Source: Algoriphagus locisalis (lineage in GTDB: Bacteria; Bacteroidota; Bacteroidia; Cytophagales; Cyclobacteriaceae). Taken from it: DNA of 64,000 bases. The notes under the pieces were generated by a model that did no database searches, was not told the origin of the DNA, and saw only the letters and a program-made list of their open reading frames with translations. Below, one piece after another: positions 28,489-36,573 of this stretch; position 1 is the first letter of the stretch, and the number at the start of each line of letters is the position of its first letter. The translations under genes and the position numbers were made by a program. The stretch lies in the NCBI RefSeq assembly GCF_900116615.1, contig NZ_FPBF01000001.1:911625-975624 (forward strand). The letters run 5' to 3'.

Positions 28489-29559
28489 TTAATTAGTTTG
28501 AGTGAGCATGCTGGCGTAGGTTTCCAATAGTTGGATATAGCCTTCGATGCCATTCTGAATTTCGTTCAAATAAATAAATTCATCTGCAGAATGTGACCTT
28601 GCCGAGTCGCCAGGGCCTATTTTTACAGATGGGTAGGGGATCAAAGCCTGATCAGATAGGGTAGGACTTCCATAGGTTTTGAGGCCAAGTTGCTGTCCTA
28701 CTTTTAGAATCAAATGCCCTTCAGGGACATGTGAGGATTGAAGTCTGAGCGAACGAGGTGCAAGTTCAGCGCTTAGAGAGTCTTTCAATTCTTCCAAAGC
28801 TTCTTCCAATGTATAGGCATCGGTCACACGCACATCCAAGACAAATTCACAGAGATCCGGAACCACATTGTGCTGCTGGCCTGAATGAATAACTGTTGCG
28901 GAAACTTTTGTCTTGCCAAGGAATTCAGAGACTTTTAGGAATTCAAAATCCCTGATTTTCTGCAAGTCTTCCAAAGCAAGGTAAATAGCATTTATGCCTT
29001 CCTCTCGGGCAGCATGTCCAGCTTTGCCGTGTATTTTTGCGTCTATAACCATTAGCCCTTTTTCAGCAACAGCCATCCCCATCAAGGTAGGTTCTCCAAC
29101 GATGGCCAAGTCACAAGCTGGAAGTTGATCGATAACAGAAGCAATTCCATTTTTACCAGAAATCTCCTCCTCAGCCGAAGCGATCATGATTAGGTTAAAC
29201 GGGAGGTCCTGTCCGTAGAAATGCGAAAAAGCTGCTATCAAACTCACCAATGGCCCTCCGGCATCGTTACTTCCTAGGCCGTAAAGTTTACCATCTTCCG
29301 TAATTGCCAAAAAGGGGTCTTTAGTGTAACCAGCATTTGGCTTGACGGTGTCATGATGGGAATTGAGCCAGATCGTTGGCTTTTCTTTATCAAATAAATT
29401 GGCAAAAGCCCAGATATTATTTCCTGATTTATGAACTTCAATATCTCTAGCTGTGAAAAACTCTTCGATGACTTCTGCAGTGGAGCTCTCTTCCTTAGAA
29501 TAGGATGGAATCTCTATTAATCGATTAAGAAGCTCAACTGCACTATCGTATAATTCCAT
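28489..29559 (-). CDS. M20-family N-acyl-citrulline/ornithine deacetylase
   Basis: A 356-residue zinc amidohydrolase of the M20 (ArgE/DapE) family. Metal ligands are His68/Asp70 (NSHHDTVKP), Asp99 (GSNDAGGP) and the glutamates of SAEEEISG (130-132), with a late His in ARSHSADEF. In this pathway the carbamoyltransferase acts on N-acyl-ornithine, so this enzyme should remove the acyl group from N-acetyl- or N-succinyl-citrulline. That substrate is inferred from the operon. It is followed by argH with a 2-bp gap. Confidence 0.85.
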   Translation of the reverse strand: MELYDSAVELLNRLIEIPSYSKEESSTAEVIEEFFTARDIEVHKSGNNIWAFANLFDKEKPTIWLNSHHDTVKPNAGYTKDPFLAITEDGKLYGLGSNDAGGPLVSLIAAFSHFYGQDLPFNLIMIASAEEEISGKNGIASVIDQLPACDLAIVGEPTLMGMAVAEKGLMVIDAKIHGKAGHAAREEGINAIYLALEDLQKIRDFEFLKVSEFLGKTKVSATVIHSGQQHNVVPDLCEFVLDVRVTDAYTLEEALEELKDSLSAELAPRSLRLQSSHVPEGHLILKVGQQLGLKTYGSPTLSDQALIPYPSVKIGPGDSARSHSADEFIYLNEIQNGIEGYIQLLETYASMLTQTN

Positions 29560-29642
29560 CCTTTTTTTATGGTTATTATATATGATTTTCCTCTTTCTTA
29601 CCAGAAAAGAACCAAAACCAATTTAGGATTTGGTTAATTCAC

Positions 29643-29746
29643 GAATTGAGGCCACTTCGGTCACCCGTCATCCCCGCCTGCTGTCGGGCAGGGGTCTTCT
29701 GACCAAGTGAGCAAAGAAATTTTAGGTACTGGAAAGATTGCAGATA
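29643..29746 (+). repeat. Dispersed intergenic repeat, copy D
   Basis: Begins gaattgaggccacttcgg like copy C and contains cttcggtcacccgtcatc like copy B. It also has ccccgcctgctgtcgggcag like the insert of copy A, and ends attgcagata. It lies inside the arginine operon between argB and the deacetylase gene, 15 bp from the argB stop. Confidence 0.7.
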
Positions 29747-29760
29747 ATCATATTAGTTAA

Positions 29761-30561
29761 TTAATAGAGGTCATATCGGCTACGCTCTATTGTAGTTCCT
29801 GAAATTTTTCCTTTTGCTGCCAAATGAAGGTTTTCTGCTTTTCCAATCCACACATGATTTACTCCTTTTTCTAAAGCTTCAAAGGCATTATCCAATTTTG
29901 GGATCATCCCGGAGTGTATTACATTTTCCTTGCGGAGCTCGTCGTAAATATCTTCGTTGATCAACGGAATAATGGAATTCTCATTTTTCTCATCGATCAA
30001 AACACCACTCTTATTAAAGCAAAAATAAAGATTGACTTGATGCTCTTTCGCCAAGCTAGTGGCTAGGGCAGAGGCAATGCTGTCTGCATTTGTATTGAGT
30101 AATTGGCCTTTTGCATCATGGGTAATCGCATTAACCACAGGTAGTAAATCGCCTGAAAGTAAATGATCAATCAACTTGGTATTAACTTCCTGAATATCAC
30201 CTACAAATCCGTAGTCAATTCCTTTGACAGGCCGCTTGATAGAACGAATAATATTTCCGTCAGCACCAGTCATTCCAATGGCATTCACTTTGAGCGCTTG
30301 AAGCTTAGCTACGATATTTTTATTAATCAATCCGGCATAAACCATGGTTACTACGTCCAAGGTTTCCTGATCAGTGATCCTTCTTCCGTCCACCATTTCT
30401 GGCATGACTCCAAGAGATTCACCAAATCTGGATGCCATCACCCCACCTCCATGAACCAATATTTTGTGTCCAGGAAATTTGGAGAAAAGGGCTAAAAATT
30501 CATCCAGCTTTTCTGGAAAGTCGATGACATTACCTCCGATTTTAATAATACTGATTTTCAT
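29761..30561 (-). CDS. argB: Acetylglutamate kinase
   Basis: A 266-residue amino-acid kinase phosphorylating N-acetylglutamate (or its N-succinyl analogue). ISIIKIGGNVID at the N-terminus, VHGGGVMASRFGE, and the nucleotide-loop region GMTGADGNI are visible. The C-terminal KLDNAFEALEKGVNHVWIG is characteristic. It lies 13 bp downstream of argF'. The gap to the next operon gene holds repeat copy D. Confidence 0.93.
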   Translation of the reverse strand: MKISIIKIGGNVIDFPEKLDEFLALFSKFPGHKILVHGGGVMASRFGESLGVMPEMVDGRRITDQETLDVVTMVYAGLINKNIVAKLQALKVNAIGMTGADGNIIRSIKRPVKGIDYGFVGDIQEVNTKLIDHLLSGDLLPVVNAITHDAKGQLLNTNADSIASALATSLAKEHQVNLYFCFNKSGVLIDEKNENSIIPLINEDIYDELRKENVIHSGMIPKLDNAFEALEKGVNHVWIGKAENLHLAAKGKISGTTIERSRYDLY

Positions 30562-30574
30562 TGGGTGTAAGTCT

Positions 30575-31546
30575 TTATTTGTTTCCTAACAGATGGCTAA
30601 TTGCCGCCTGGGCTGCGAATACTCTATTTTTTGCTTGCACCTGCACCAAGGATCTAGGGCCGTCAAGAATTTCATCTGACAGTTCAAGATTTCTTCTTAC
30701 TGGAAGGCAGTGCATTACTTTAGCATTTTTGGCATTCTCAAAATGATTTTCAGTGAGCATCCAAGAAGCATCTGTGGAAAGAATCTTCCCGTAATCATTG
30801 AAAGACGACCAGTTTTTAACATACACAAAATCAGCATCTTCCAATGCTTTACTTTGATTATATTCTATGGTTGCTCCTTTAGTGAATGCTTCATCTAATT
30901 CGTATCCCACAGGATGTGTAATTGTCAAATCATGATCCATTCCAAGCGTCCATTCCGCAAAGGAATTAGCCACTGCATGAGGAATCGCCTTAATATGTGG
31001 ACCCCAAGTCAAGACAACTTTAGGTTTCTTTTTGCCTGACCAATTCTCTCTTATCGTAATTTGATCTGCAAGACTTTGTAGCGGGTGACGGGTGGCGGAT
31101 TCCAGACTGACTACTGGAACTCCGGAATACTTCACAAACTGAGAAAAGGTAAAATCACTCATGTCTTCCTCTTTATTGGTCAAAGACGGAAATGCACGTA
31201 TCGCTAAAATATCAAAATAAGATCCCAACACGGCCGCTGCATCCTTAATATGCTCCACTGTTCCGCGATTCATCACTGCACCGTCCTGCATCTCAAGCGC
31301 CCAGCCTTCTTTATCCATATTCAGCACAATAGGCTCCATACCCAGATTCAAAGCAGCAAGTTGTGTAGAAACCCGTGTCCTAAGAGAAGGATTTAGGAAA
31401 ATACATCCTATGCGTTTTCCTGCACCTTTCGCTTGATCAAGTGCTGGGTTTGCCTTGTATGCTAAAGCTTGCTCGATTAATTGGTTTCCTAATTCGAGGG
31501 ATTCAAATTTGGTAAAGTGCTGTAGTGGCTGGATAATATTGGCCAT
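30575..31546 (-). CDS. argF': N-acetyl/N-succinyl-ornithine carbamoyltransferase
   Basis: A 323-residue carbamoyltransferase. The carbamoyl-phosphate motif is NPSLRTRVS in place of the STRTR of ordinary ornithine transcarbamylases, and HCLPVRRNLELSDE ends the protein. This places it in the acyl-ornithine group known from Xanthomonas (N-acetyl) and Bacteroides fragilis (N-succinyl). The loop preceding EHIKDAA reads NRGTV, so a Val stands where, from memory, the two characterised types carry Glu or Pro; the acyl preference is therefore not settled. It forms N-acyl-citrulline for the downstream deacetylase. Confidence 0.88.
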   Translation of the reverse strand: MANIIQPLQHFTKFESLELGNQLIEQALAYKANPALDQAKGAGKRIGCIFLNPSLRTRVSTQLAALNLGMEPIVLNMDKEGWALEMQDGAVMNRGTVEHIKDAAAVLGSYFDILAIRAFPSLTNKEEDMSDFTFSQFVKYSGVPVVSLESATRHPLQSLADQITIRENWSGKKKPKVVLTWGPHIKAIPHAVANSFAEWTLGMDHDLTITHPVGYELDEAFTKGATIEYNQSKALEDADFVYVKNWSSFNDYGKILSTDASWMLTENHFENAKNAKVMHCLPVRRNLELSDEILDGPRSLVQVQAKNRVFAAQAAISHLLGNK

Positions 31547-31549
31547 TAG

Positions 31550-32695
31550 TTAACTGGTAGGGGATTGACTTAAGATTTCTTTTAATGCAGATATAAACGA
31601 ATTTAATTGATTCCACTCGATATTTAAAGGAGGCAGTAGTCTTATCGTATTCTTTCCTGCGGCACTTCCAGTGAACATGTGGTATTTATTCACTAATTCG
31701 GAGCGTACAGGTCCAGCTTCACGATCCAGATCTATGCCGATCATCAAGCCTGTACCTCGAATAGCAGTGATTCCGGGGATACTTTTCAGTGCTTCCAAAA
31801 GTTTATCACCGAGTTTGGTAGCGTTTTCTAAAAGCTTTTCTTTTTCAATTACTTCCACCACTGCTAAGCCGGCTGCACAAGCCAAGTGATTGCCACCGAA
31901 GGTAGTTCCAAGCAATCCATAAGTGGCTTTGAATTCGGGAGAAATCAAGATTCCACCAATCGGAAATCCATTTCCCATGCCTTTGGCCATGCTAATGATA
32001 TCGGGACTTATTCCATCTACTAATTGATGTGCAAAGAATTTTCCTGTACGACCAAATCCTGACTGAACTTCGTCCAAAATCAATTTTGCCTCATACTTCT
32101 TGGTAAGTGAAGCCAATCCTTGAAGAAATTCTGCACTTGGAACCTGAATGCCATTGACACCTTGTATGCCTTCAATGATGATTCCCGCTATTTCATTTGA
32201 CTTCAAAGCCTCTTCCACTGCATCTAAGCCTGCCCAAGGAAGAATATGGAAATCTTCACGGACATTACATGGAGCAACGATTTTTGGATTGTCAGTCAAA
32301 GCAACTGCGCCTGAAGTTCTACCATGAAAACTTCCCGAAAAGGCTATAAAACCAGATTTGCCAGTAGCAAAAGAAGCAAGCTTAATTGCATTCTCATTGG
32401 CTTCTGCACCTGAATTACATAAGAAAAGCTCGTAATCAGGATAGCCGGAAAGCTCACCTAATTTCTCAGCATATTCCTTTTGGATAGGGATCTGAACAGA
32501 ATTGGAGTAAAAAGCGATCTGATCCAATTGATCTTTGATTCGCTTGACATAATGGGGATGCGTGTGACCAATGGAAATCACCGCGTGACCTCCATAAAGG
32601 TCTATATATTCTTGACCGTTTTCGTCCCAAAGTTTAGCCCCATCAGCTTTAGCTATGGTCACTGGGATCAGCGGGTAAACATCAAATAATTTCAT
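31550..32695 (-). CDS. argD: Acetylornithine aminotransferase
   Basis: A 381-residue class-III PLP aminotransferase that makes N-acyl-ornithine from the semialdehyde. Visible signatures: NSGAEANENAIKLA, FHGRTSGAVALT, LILDEVQSGFGRTGKFF and the PLP lysine in ISMAKGMGNGFPIGG. It starts the tight argD-argF'-argB block. A 152-bp gap separates it from argC and may carry an internal signal or an eroded repeat. Confidence 0.93.
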   Translation of the reverse strand: MKLFDVYPLIPVTIAKADGAKLWDENGQEYIDLYGGHAVISIGHTHPHYVKRIKDQLDQIAFYSNSVQIPIQKEYAEKLGELSGYPDYELFLCNSGAEANENAIKLASFATGKSGFIAFSGSFHGRTSGAVALTDNPKIVAPCNVREDFHILPWAGLDAVEEALKSNEIAGIIIEGIQGVNGIQVPSAEFLQGLASLTKKYEAKLILDEVQSGFGRTGKFFAHQLVDGISPDIISMAKGMGNGFPIGGILISPEFKATYGLLGTTFGGNHLACAAGLAVVEVIEKEKLLENATKLGDKLLEALKSIPGITAIRGTGLMIGIDLDREAGPVRSELVNKYHMFTGSAAGKNTIRLLPPLNIEWNQLNSFISALKEILSQSPTS

Positions 32696-32847
32696 GTGGA
32701 ATTACGAATTACGATTTTTGATTTACGAGATAGACTGTACATCATACTTCAATTTCTAGAATTGAAATGATGAATGCTGAATGATGAACACTAAATTTCG
32801 AACTGTCCACTAATCAGTCTTGAATCTTGTGTCTAGCTTCTAATATC

Positions 32848-33816
32848 TTAGAAAGCTATACTTTTCAGATTCAAGCCCATCCTCTCCTCAAGTCCAAATG
32901 CCAAATTGTAATTCTGAACCGCCTGTCCTGAAGCGCCTTTAAGTAAGTTGTCAATGGCAGAATAAATCACAAGCTGACCTGCTTCTTTTTGCACATGAAC
33001 GATCGCCTTATTTGTATTCACAGCTTGCTTCATATCGATATCAGCATCTGAAACATGTGTAAATGCTGCGTCTTTATAGAAATCCTTGTAAGCTGCTACA
33101 GCTTCTTCCTGAGTTCCTTCGAAAGGAAAGTAAGCTGTGATCCAGATTCCTCTAGGGAAGTTACCACGATAAGGAACAAAGAGAATCTCAGAAGAAAATT
33201 CAGAATTTGTTTGCTTAAAAGTCTGAGTAATCTCCTTTATATGCTGATGCGTAAAAAGCTTATAAACAGACATATTTGAAGATCTGTAACTGAAGTGGGA
33301 AGTCTCAGCCAATTTCTTGCCGGCACCGGTACTTCCCGTAATTCCAGAGATCTGTATCGTATCCTTCACCCAGCCTTTTGCGATAGCTGGAAGTAATGCC
33401 AACTGAATTCCTGTGGCAAAGCAACCTGGATTTGCAATCTTTTTGGCTGATTTGATTTTCTCTGAATTCACTTCAGGAAGGCCGTAAGTAAATCCGTTGG
33501 ACTCATCTCTAAAATCGGTAGATAAATCGATCAAAACTGTCTCCGGAGAAAATGTATGTTGCTCCAAGAAACCCTTGGTCTGACCATGAGGTAAGCCTAG
33601 GAATACTGCTTCAATTCCTTCGGTTTGAACTTCATCAGTGAAGATCAAATCACAATCTCCGATCAAATCAGGATGAACCTCAGCTACTTTTTTGCCCTTC
33701 TGGCTATTGCTATGTACATAGACAAGTTCGCAGGCAGGATGATGAACTAGCAAACGAAGTAATTCGCCTCCGGTATATCCGGCTGCGCCTATGATCGCTG
33801 TTTTGAATTTAGTCAT
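32848..33816 (-). CDS. argC: N-acetyl-gamma-glutamyl-phosphate reductase
   Basis: A 322-residue NADPH-dependent reductase. The Rossmann start is AIIGAAGYTGGELLRLL and the catalytic Cys132 lies in NPGCFATGIQLAL. The middle ITGSTGAGKK and SVYKLFTHQHIKEI are typical. Its start overlaps the end of argG by 8 bp, so the two are translationally coupled. Confidence 0.94.
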   Translation of the reverse strand: MTKFKTAIIGAAGYTGGELLRLLVHHPACELVYVHSNSQKGKKVAEVHPDLIGDCDLIFTDEVQTEGIEAVFLGLPHGQTKGFLEQHTFSPETVLIDLSTDFRDESNGFTYGLPEVNSEKIKSAKKIANPGCFATGIQLALLPAIAKGWVKDTIQISGITGSTGAGKKLAETSHFSYRSSNMSVYKLFTHQHIKEITQTFKQTNSEFSSEILFVPYRGNFPRGIWITAYFPFEGTQEEAVAAYKDFYKDAAFTHVSDADIDMKQAVNTNKAIVHVQKEAGQLVIYSAIDNLLKGASGQAVQNYNLAFGLEERMGLNLKSIAF

Positions 33817-35002
33817 TTTCTGAGTTTACCTTATGGAAAATGGAAGTCTGATTACCCAAAATACGGGTAAACCCTTTCACATCTTCCGCTGTGTAACCTT
33901 TGTTCATTTCACCGTAGCTACCAAACTTGTTGGACATCAAATCATGCTCAGAAGTGATTCCAAGTAAAGTAAATCGGTAAGGCTGAAGTAAAACGCGAAC
34001 GTTTCCAGTCACATAAGTTTGGGTGCTAGCCATAAATTCCTCCAGATTTCTCATCACTGGATCCAGGTAATGTCCCTCATGCAGGTGATTGCCGTAGAAT
34101 TCAGCCAACTGGTTTTTCCAGAATAGCTGCCACTTAGTCAGCGTATGTTTTTCCAGCAATTGGTGGCCTTTAATGATGATAATTGGAGCAGCAGCTTCAA
34201 AACCAACACGTCCTTTGATACCGATAATCGTATCTCCAACGTGGATATCACGACCGATGCCATAAGGTGCAGCTAAAGCCTGTAAAGCCTGAATGGCCTC
34301 AACAGAATCTTTATATTGTTTTCCATCAACACCTTTCAATTCTCCTTTTTCGAAAGCAAGAATCACTTCTAATGGTTTTGTTTCGGTTACCTGAACTGGC
34401 CAAGCGTTTTCTGGTAAGTAGTCAGAAGAAGTCAACGTCTCTTTTCCTCCTACAGAAGTACCCCAAATTCCTTTATTGATAGAATAAGCAGCTTTCTCGA
34501 AGTTCATTTCTACTCCATGCTTCTTCAAATACTCGATTTCCTCGGCACGACTCAATTTCAAATCTCGGATAGGAGTGATGATCTCTATGTCTGGAACGAT
34601 AGTTTGAAAGATCATATCAAAACGTACCTGATCATTTCCTGCTCCGGTAGAACCGTGAGCCACAGCTTTCGCACCGATTGACTTCGCATATTCAGCTAGA
34701 GATTTTGCCTGAAGAATACGCTCAGCGGAAACAGAAAGGGGATAGGTCTGGTTTTTCAGTACGTTACCGAAAACCAAATACTTGATCACCTCATTGTAAT
34801 AAGTATCCATTACATGAAGTGTTTTGAAAGAAGCTACGCCTAATCCGTTTGCCCGCTCTTCAATGTCTTTCAATTCTTCTTCCGAAAATCCGCCCGTGTT
34901 TACCAAAACTGCATGCACTTCATATCCTAATTCTTTGGAAAGATGTAGGGCACAAAATGTGGTATCCAAGCCTCCACTATAGGCTAAAACTATTTTTTTC
35001 AT
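33809..35002 (-). CDS. argG: Argininosuccinate synthase
   Basis: A 397-residue ATP-dependent ligase joining citrulline and aspartate. The N-terminal ATP-binding loop LAYSGGLDTTFCALHL, AHGSTGAGNDQVRF and YSINKGIWGTSVGGKE are family signatures. Second gene of the arginine operon, 46 bp after the GNAT gene. Confidence 0.94.
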   Translation of the reverse strand: MKKIVLAYSGGLDTTFCALHLSKELGYEVHAVLVNTGGFSEEELKDIEERANGLGVASFKTLHVMDTYYNEVIKYLVFGNVLKNQTYPLSVSAERILQAKSLAEYAKSIGAKAVAHGSTGAGNDQVRFDMIFQTIVPDIEIITPIRDLKLSRAEEIEYLKKHGVEMNFEKAAYSINKGIWGTSVGGKETLTSSDYLPENAWPVQVTETKPLEVILAFEKGELKGVDGKQYKDSVEAIQALQALAAPYGIGRDIHVGDTIIGIKGRVGFEAAAPIIIIKGHQLLEKHTLTKWQLFWKNQLAEFYGNHLHEGHYLDPVMRNLEEFMASTQTYVTGNVRVLLQPYRFTLLGITSEHDLMSNKFGSYGEMNKGYTAEDVKGFTRILGNQTSIFHKVNSEND

Positions 35003-35048
35003 GTGATTAAGGTTTTGCTTCCTATAAGTTAAGTAAGGAAGAATTGAT

Positions 35049-35744
35049 TTATAAAAAGATGCTTGAAATAGTGTCCTTAGACTTATTCAATTTAAGCATC
35101 ACATATTTCTTTAATCTTACCCAGCGATCAAATAATTTGAGTTCTTTATTGAAATCCTCTCTTAGCGCCAATTCCTGGGTGTGATTTCTCTTAGAATTGG
35201 GATCGTAAAGCATCGCTGTGCAAAGACAGTTTTGCCTGTTTTTGCTCATTAATATCTCGTAATTGACACAGCTTTGACATCCTTTCCAGAACTCATTGTC
35301 GTCAGTAAGATCTGAGTAGGATACAGGAATATAGCCTAGCTCTGAGTTGATTTTCATCACTGCAGCTCCAGTAGTTAATCCAAAAATCTTGGAATCAGGA
35401 TATTTTTTACGGCTAAGTTTGAATACCTCATTCTTGATCTTGCGGGCAAGACCATATTTTCTGTATTCAGGGGAAACAATCAAACCGGAGTTTGCTACAT
35501 ACTTACCATGTCCCCAAGCCTCGATGTAGCAGAAACCTGCCCATTTTCCATCGGAAGTTAATGCGATCACAGCTTTGCCCTCATCCATTTTGGTTTCCAC
35601 ATAAGCTGGGCTTCGTTTGGCAATACCAGTTCCACGGGCTTTTGCGGAATTTTCCATCTCATCAGTAATCTGAGAGGAATATTCCTTGTGAGAAGGATTG
35701 GCTACAATAATCTGAAATGAAATGTTATCCATTAGGGATTGCAT
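35049..35744 (-). CDS. GNAT acetyltransferase heading the arginine operon, candidate N-acylglutamate synthase
   Basis: A 231-residue protein with a GNAT domain at about residues 10-165. The acetyl-CoA site is VSPEYRKYGLARKIKNEV, preceded by the strand YVANSGLI. A cysteine-rich stretch follows (CQSCVNYEILMSKNRQNCLC) and then a basic helical tail. The operon holds every other arginine step but no argA or argJ. This protein therefore likely supplies the first step, acylation of glutamate, a role proposed for the GNAT gene in Bacteroidota arginine operons. An ATG four codons in is an alternative start. Confidence 0.75.
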   Translation of the reverse strand: MQSLMDNISFQIIVANPSHKEYSSQITDEMENSAKARGTGIAKRSPAYVETKMDEGKAVIALTSDGKWAGFCYIEAWGHGKYVANSGLIVSPEYRKYGLARKIKNEVFKLSRKKYPDSKIFGLTTGAAVMKINSELGYIPVSYSDLTDDNEFWKGCQSCVNYEILMSKNRQNCLCTAMLYDPNSKRNHTQELALREDFNKELKLFDRWVRLKKYVMLKLNKSKDTISSIFL

Positions 35745-35751
35745 GTGTTAA

Positions 35752-35768
35752 TTCCGATGAAATCGGAA
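35752..35768. promoter_or_regulatory. Palindrome just before the arginine operon start
   Basis: Perfect ttccgat (35752-35758) / atcggaa (35762-35768) hairpin with a 3-base loop, 8 bp upstream of the GNAT start codon. It could be an operator or a structure hiding the initiation region; function unknown. Confidence 0.4.
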
Positions 35769-35841
35769 AATTGGTAAATAAATCAAAGTGTAAAAGGGCG
35801 AGCGCGTACTCCGCGTAGGAATACCATTATTCAACATAGGG

Positions 35842-35961
35842 TTAAACCCTATAGAAAAATCTACACGTCCTTGAAGGAGTGAAAAAAGCAATAGCAACAG
35901 CTTTCACCACTACTGTTGTAGCTAGAGAGAAGGATGGCGCTATGTGATTTACTTGTGTCAT
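35842..35961 (-). CDS. Possible 39-residue leader peptide of the arginine operon
   Basis: A short ATG-initiated frame ending about 98 bp before the GNAT gene. It has a small hydrophobic run (ATTVVVKAVAIAFF) and then three arginines encoded by AGG, AGA and AGG within its last nine codons. Its stop codon sits inside a perfect 8-bp inverted repeat (35836-35852), and a short CGCG stem followed by tttt lies at 35795-35815. The arrangement resembles an attenuation leader, but chance cannot be excluded. The remainder of this 396-bp gap shows no other gene. Confidence 0.3.
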   Translation of the reverse strand: MTQVNHIAPSFSLATTVVVKAVAIAFFTPSRTCRFFYRV

Positions 35962-36140
35962 GCGTAATAAGGTGGCAAAATTCATTCCTTAGAAAAGAAA
36001 ATGCAAGGGTTTTAGGAAAAATTATAATGATTAAAGAAAATTATTTTCAGATTCATAATTATCCCCTGTCAAACTTGCGAATCTGACCGTTTTCAGAATA
36101 TTATTTGGCGTGCTTTTATCTTGAGAAAAAATACTTCCTT

Positions 36141-36296
36141 TCAAAGAATGTAGCTGATAATCCAGACGATCAGAAGTATAATAGCTACCCAGGTGATCCA
36201 TGGCGAGCGTTGTGGGAATTCGAATTTACAGATAGGGCAAATCTTTGCTTTGGTATCTATCTCCATCGCGCAGGAAGGGCATTCTTTTGTTTTCAC
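36141..36296 (-). CDS. 51-residue zinc-ribbon membrane protein
   Basis: A small gene with two CPxC-type knuckles, ECPSCAMEI (C6, C9) and ICPICKFEFP (C20, C23), which together form a zinc ribbon. A single C-terminal membrane span (about residues 33-51, WITWVAIILLIVWIISYIL) follows directly. The start is GTG 36296: an in-frame TAA lies 33 bp upstream with no ATG between, and the only later ATG would remove the first CPxC. Similar small double-zinc-ribbon tail-anchored proteins are common in Bacteroidota but uncharacterised. It would sit in the inner membrane with the ribbon in the cytoplasm. Confidence 0.72.
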   Translation of the reverse strand: MKTKECPSCAMEIDTKAKICPICKFEFPQRSPWITWVAIILLIVWIISYIL

Positions 36297-36358
36297 GATT
36301 AGCTGAACTCTTTTGGCTTGATTGATAGTTTAGCTAAAGTTACTTAAAGATTTTACTG

Positions 36359-36572
36359 ATGAAATCGAGCAAGACTGAAAAGTAACACACTGGCATGATA
36401 ATAAACACTGCGAGATTCCATCCCGTATCCTTTGTCACGGGACAGGTTATGGCCTCTAAAAAACAAATTATAAACACATGAAATCGAGCATGTCGAAGAT
36501 CGTCACACAAATGGATGATTATTTCTCATGCGAGATTCCATATGACCATAGAAAAACAAAAATAAACATATG
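36359..36572 (+). repeat. Duplicated leader segment (about 120 bp) upstream of the DsbA-family gene
   Basis: The block atgaaatcgagca occurs at 36359 and 36478, tgcgagattccat at 36409 and 36529, and an a-rich stretch ending in atgaaa before both 36478 and 36570. The spacing of 119-120 bp indicates a tandem duplication of the 5' leader. A hairpin tcccgt/acggga occurs only in the first unit (36421-36442). Confidence 0.65.
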
Positions 36573-36573
36573 A
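36478..36573 (+). CDS. Possible 31-codon upstream ORF overlapping the DsbA-family start
   Basis: A short ATG frame inside the second leader unit. Its TGA (36571-36573) overlaps the ATG of the next gene (36570-36572) as ATGA. The first unit has the equivalent start but stops after 8 codons. The overlap would allow translational coupling. No homology was recognised, and it may be fortuitous. Confidence 0.22.
   Translation: MKSSMSKIVTQMDDYFSCEIPYDHRKTKINI

Noticed and set aside
36105..36302. A 65-codon plus-strand frame
   Set aside because: It is antisense to the zinc-ribbon membrane protein, whose CPxC pairs and membrane span are far more convincing.
36421..36442. Possible terminator (tcccgt...acggga) before the DsbA-family gene
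   Set aside because: No T tail and present in only one of the two leader units; kept only as part of the repeat description.
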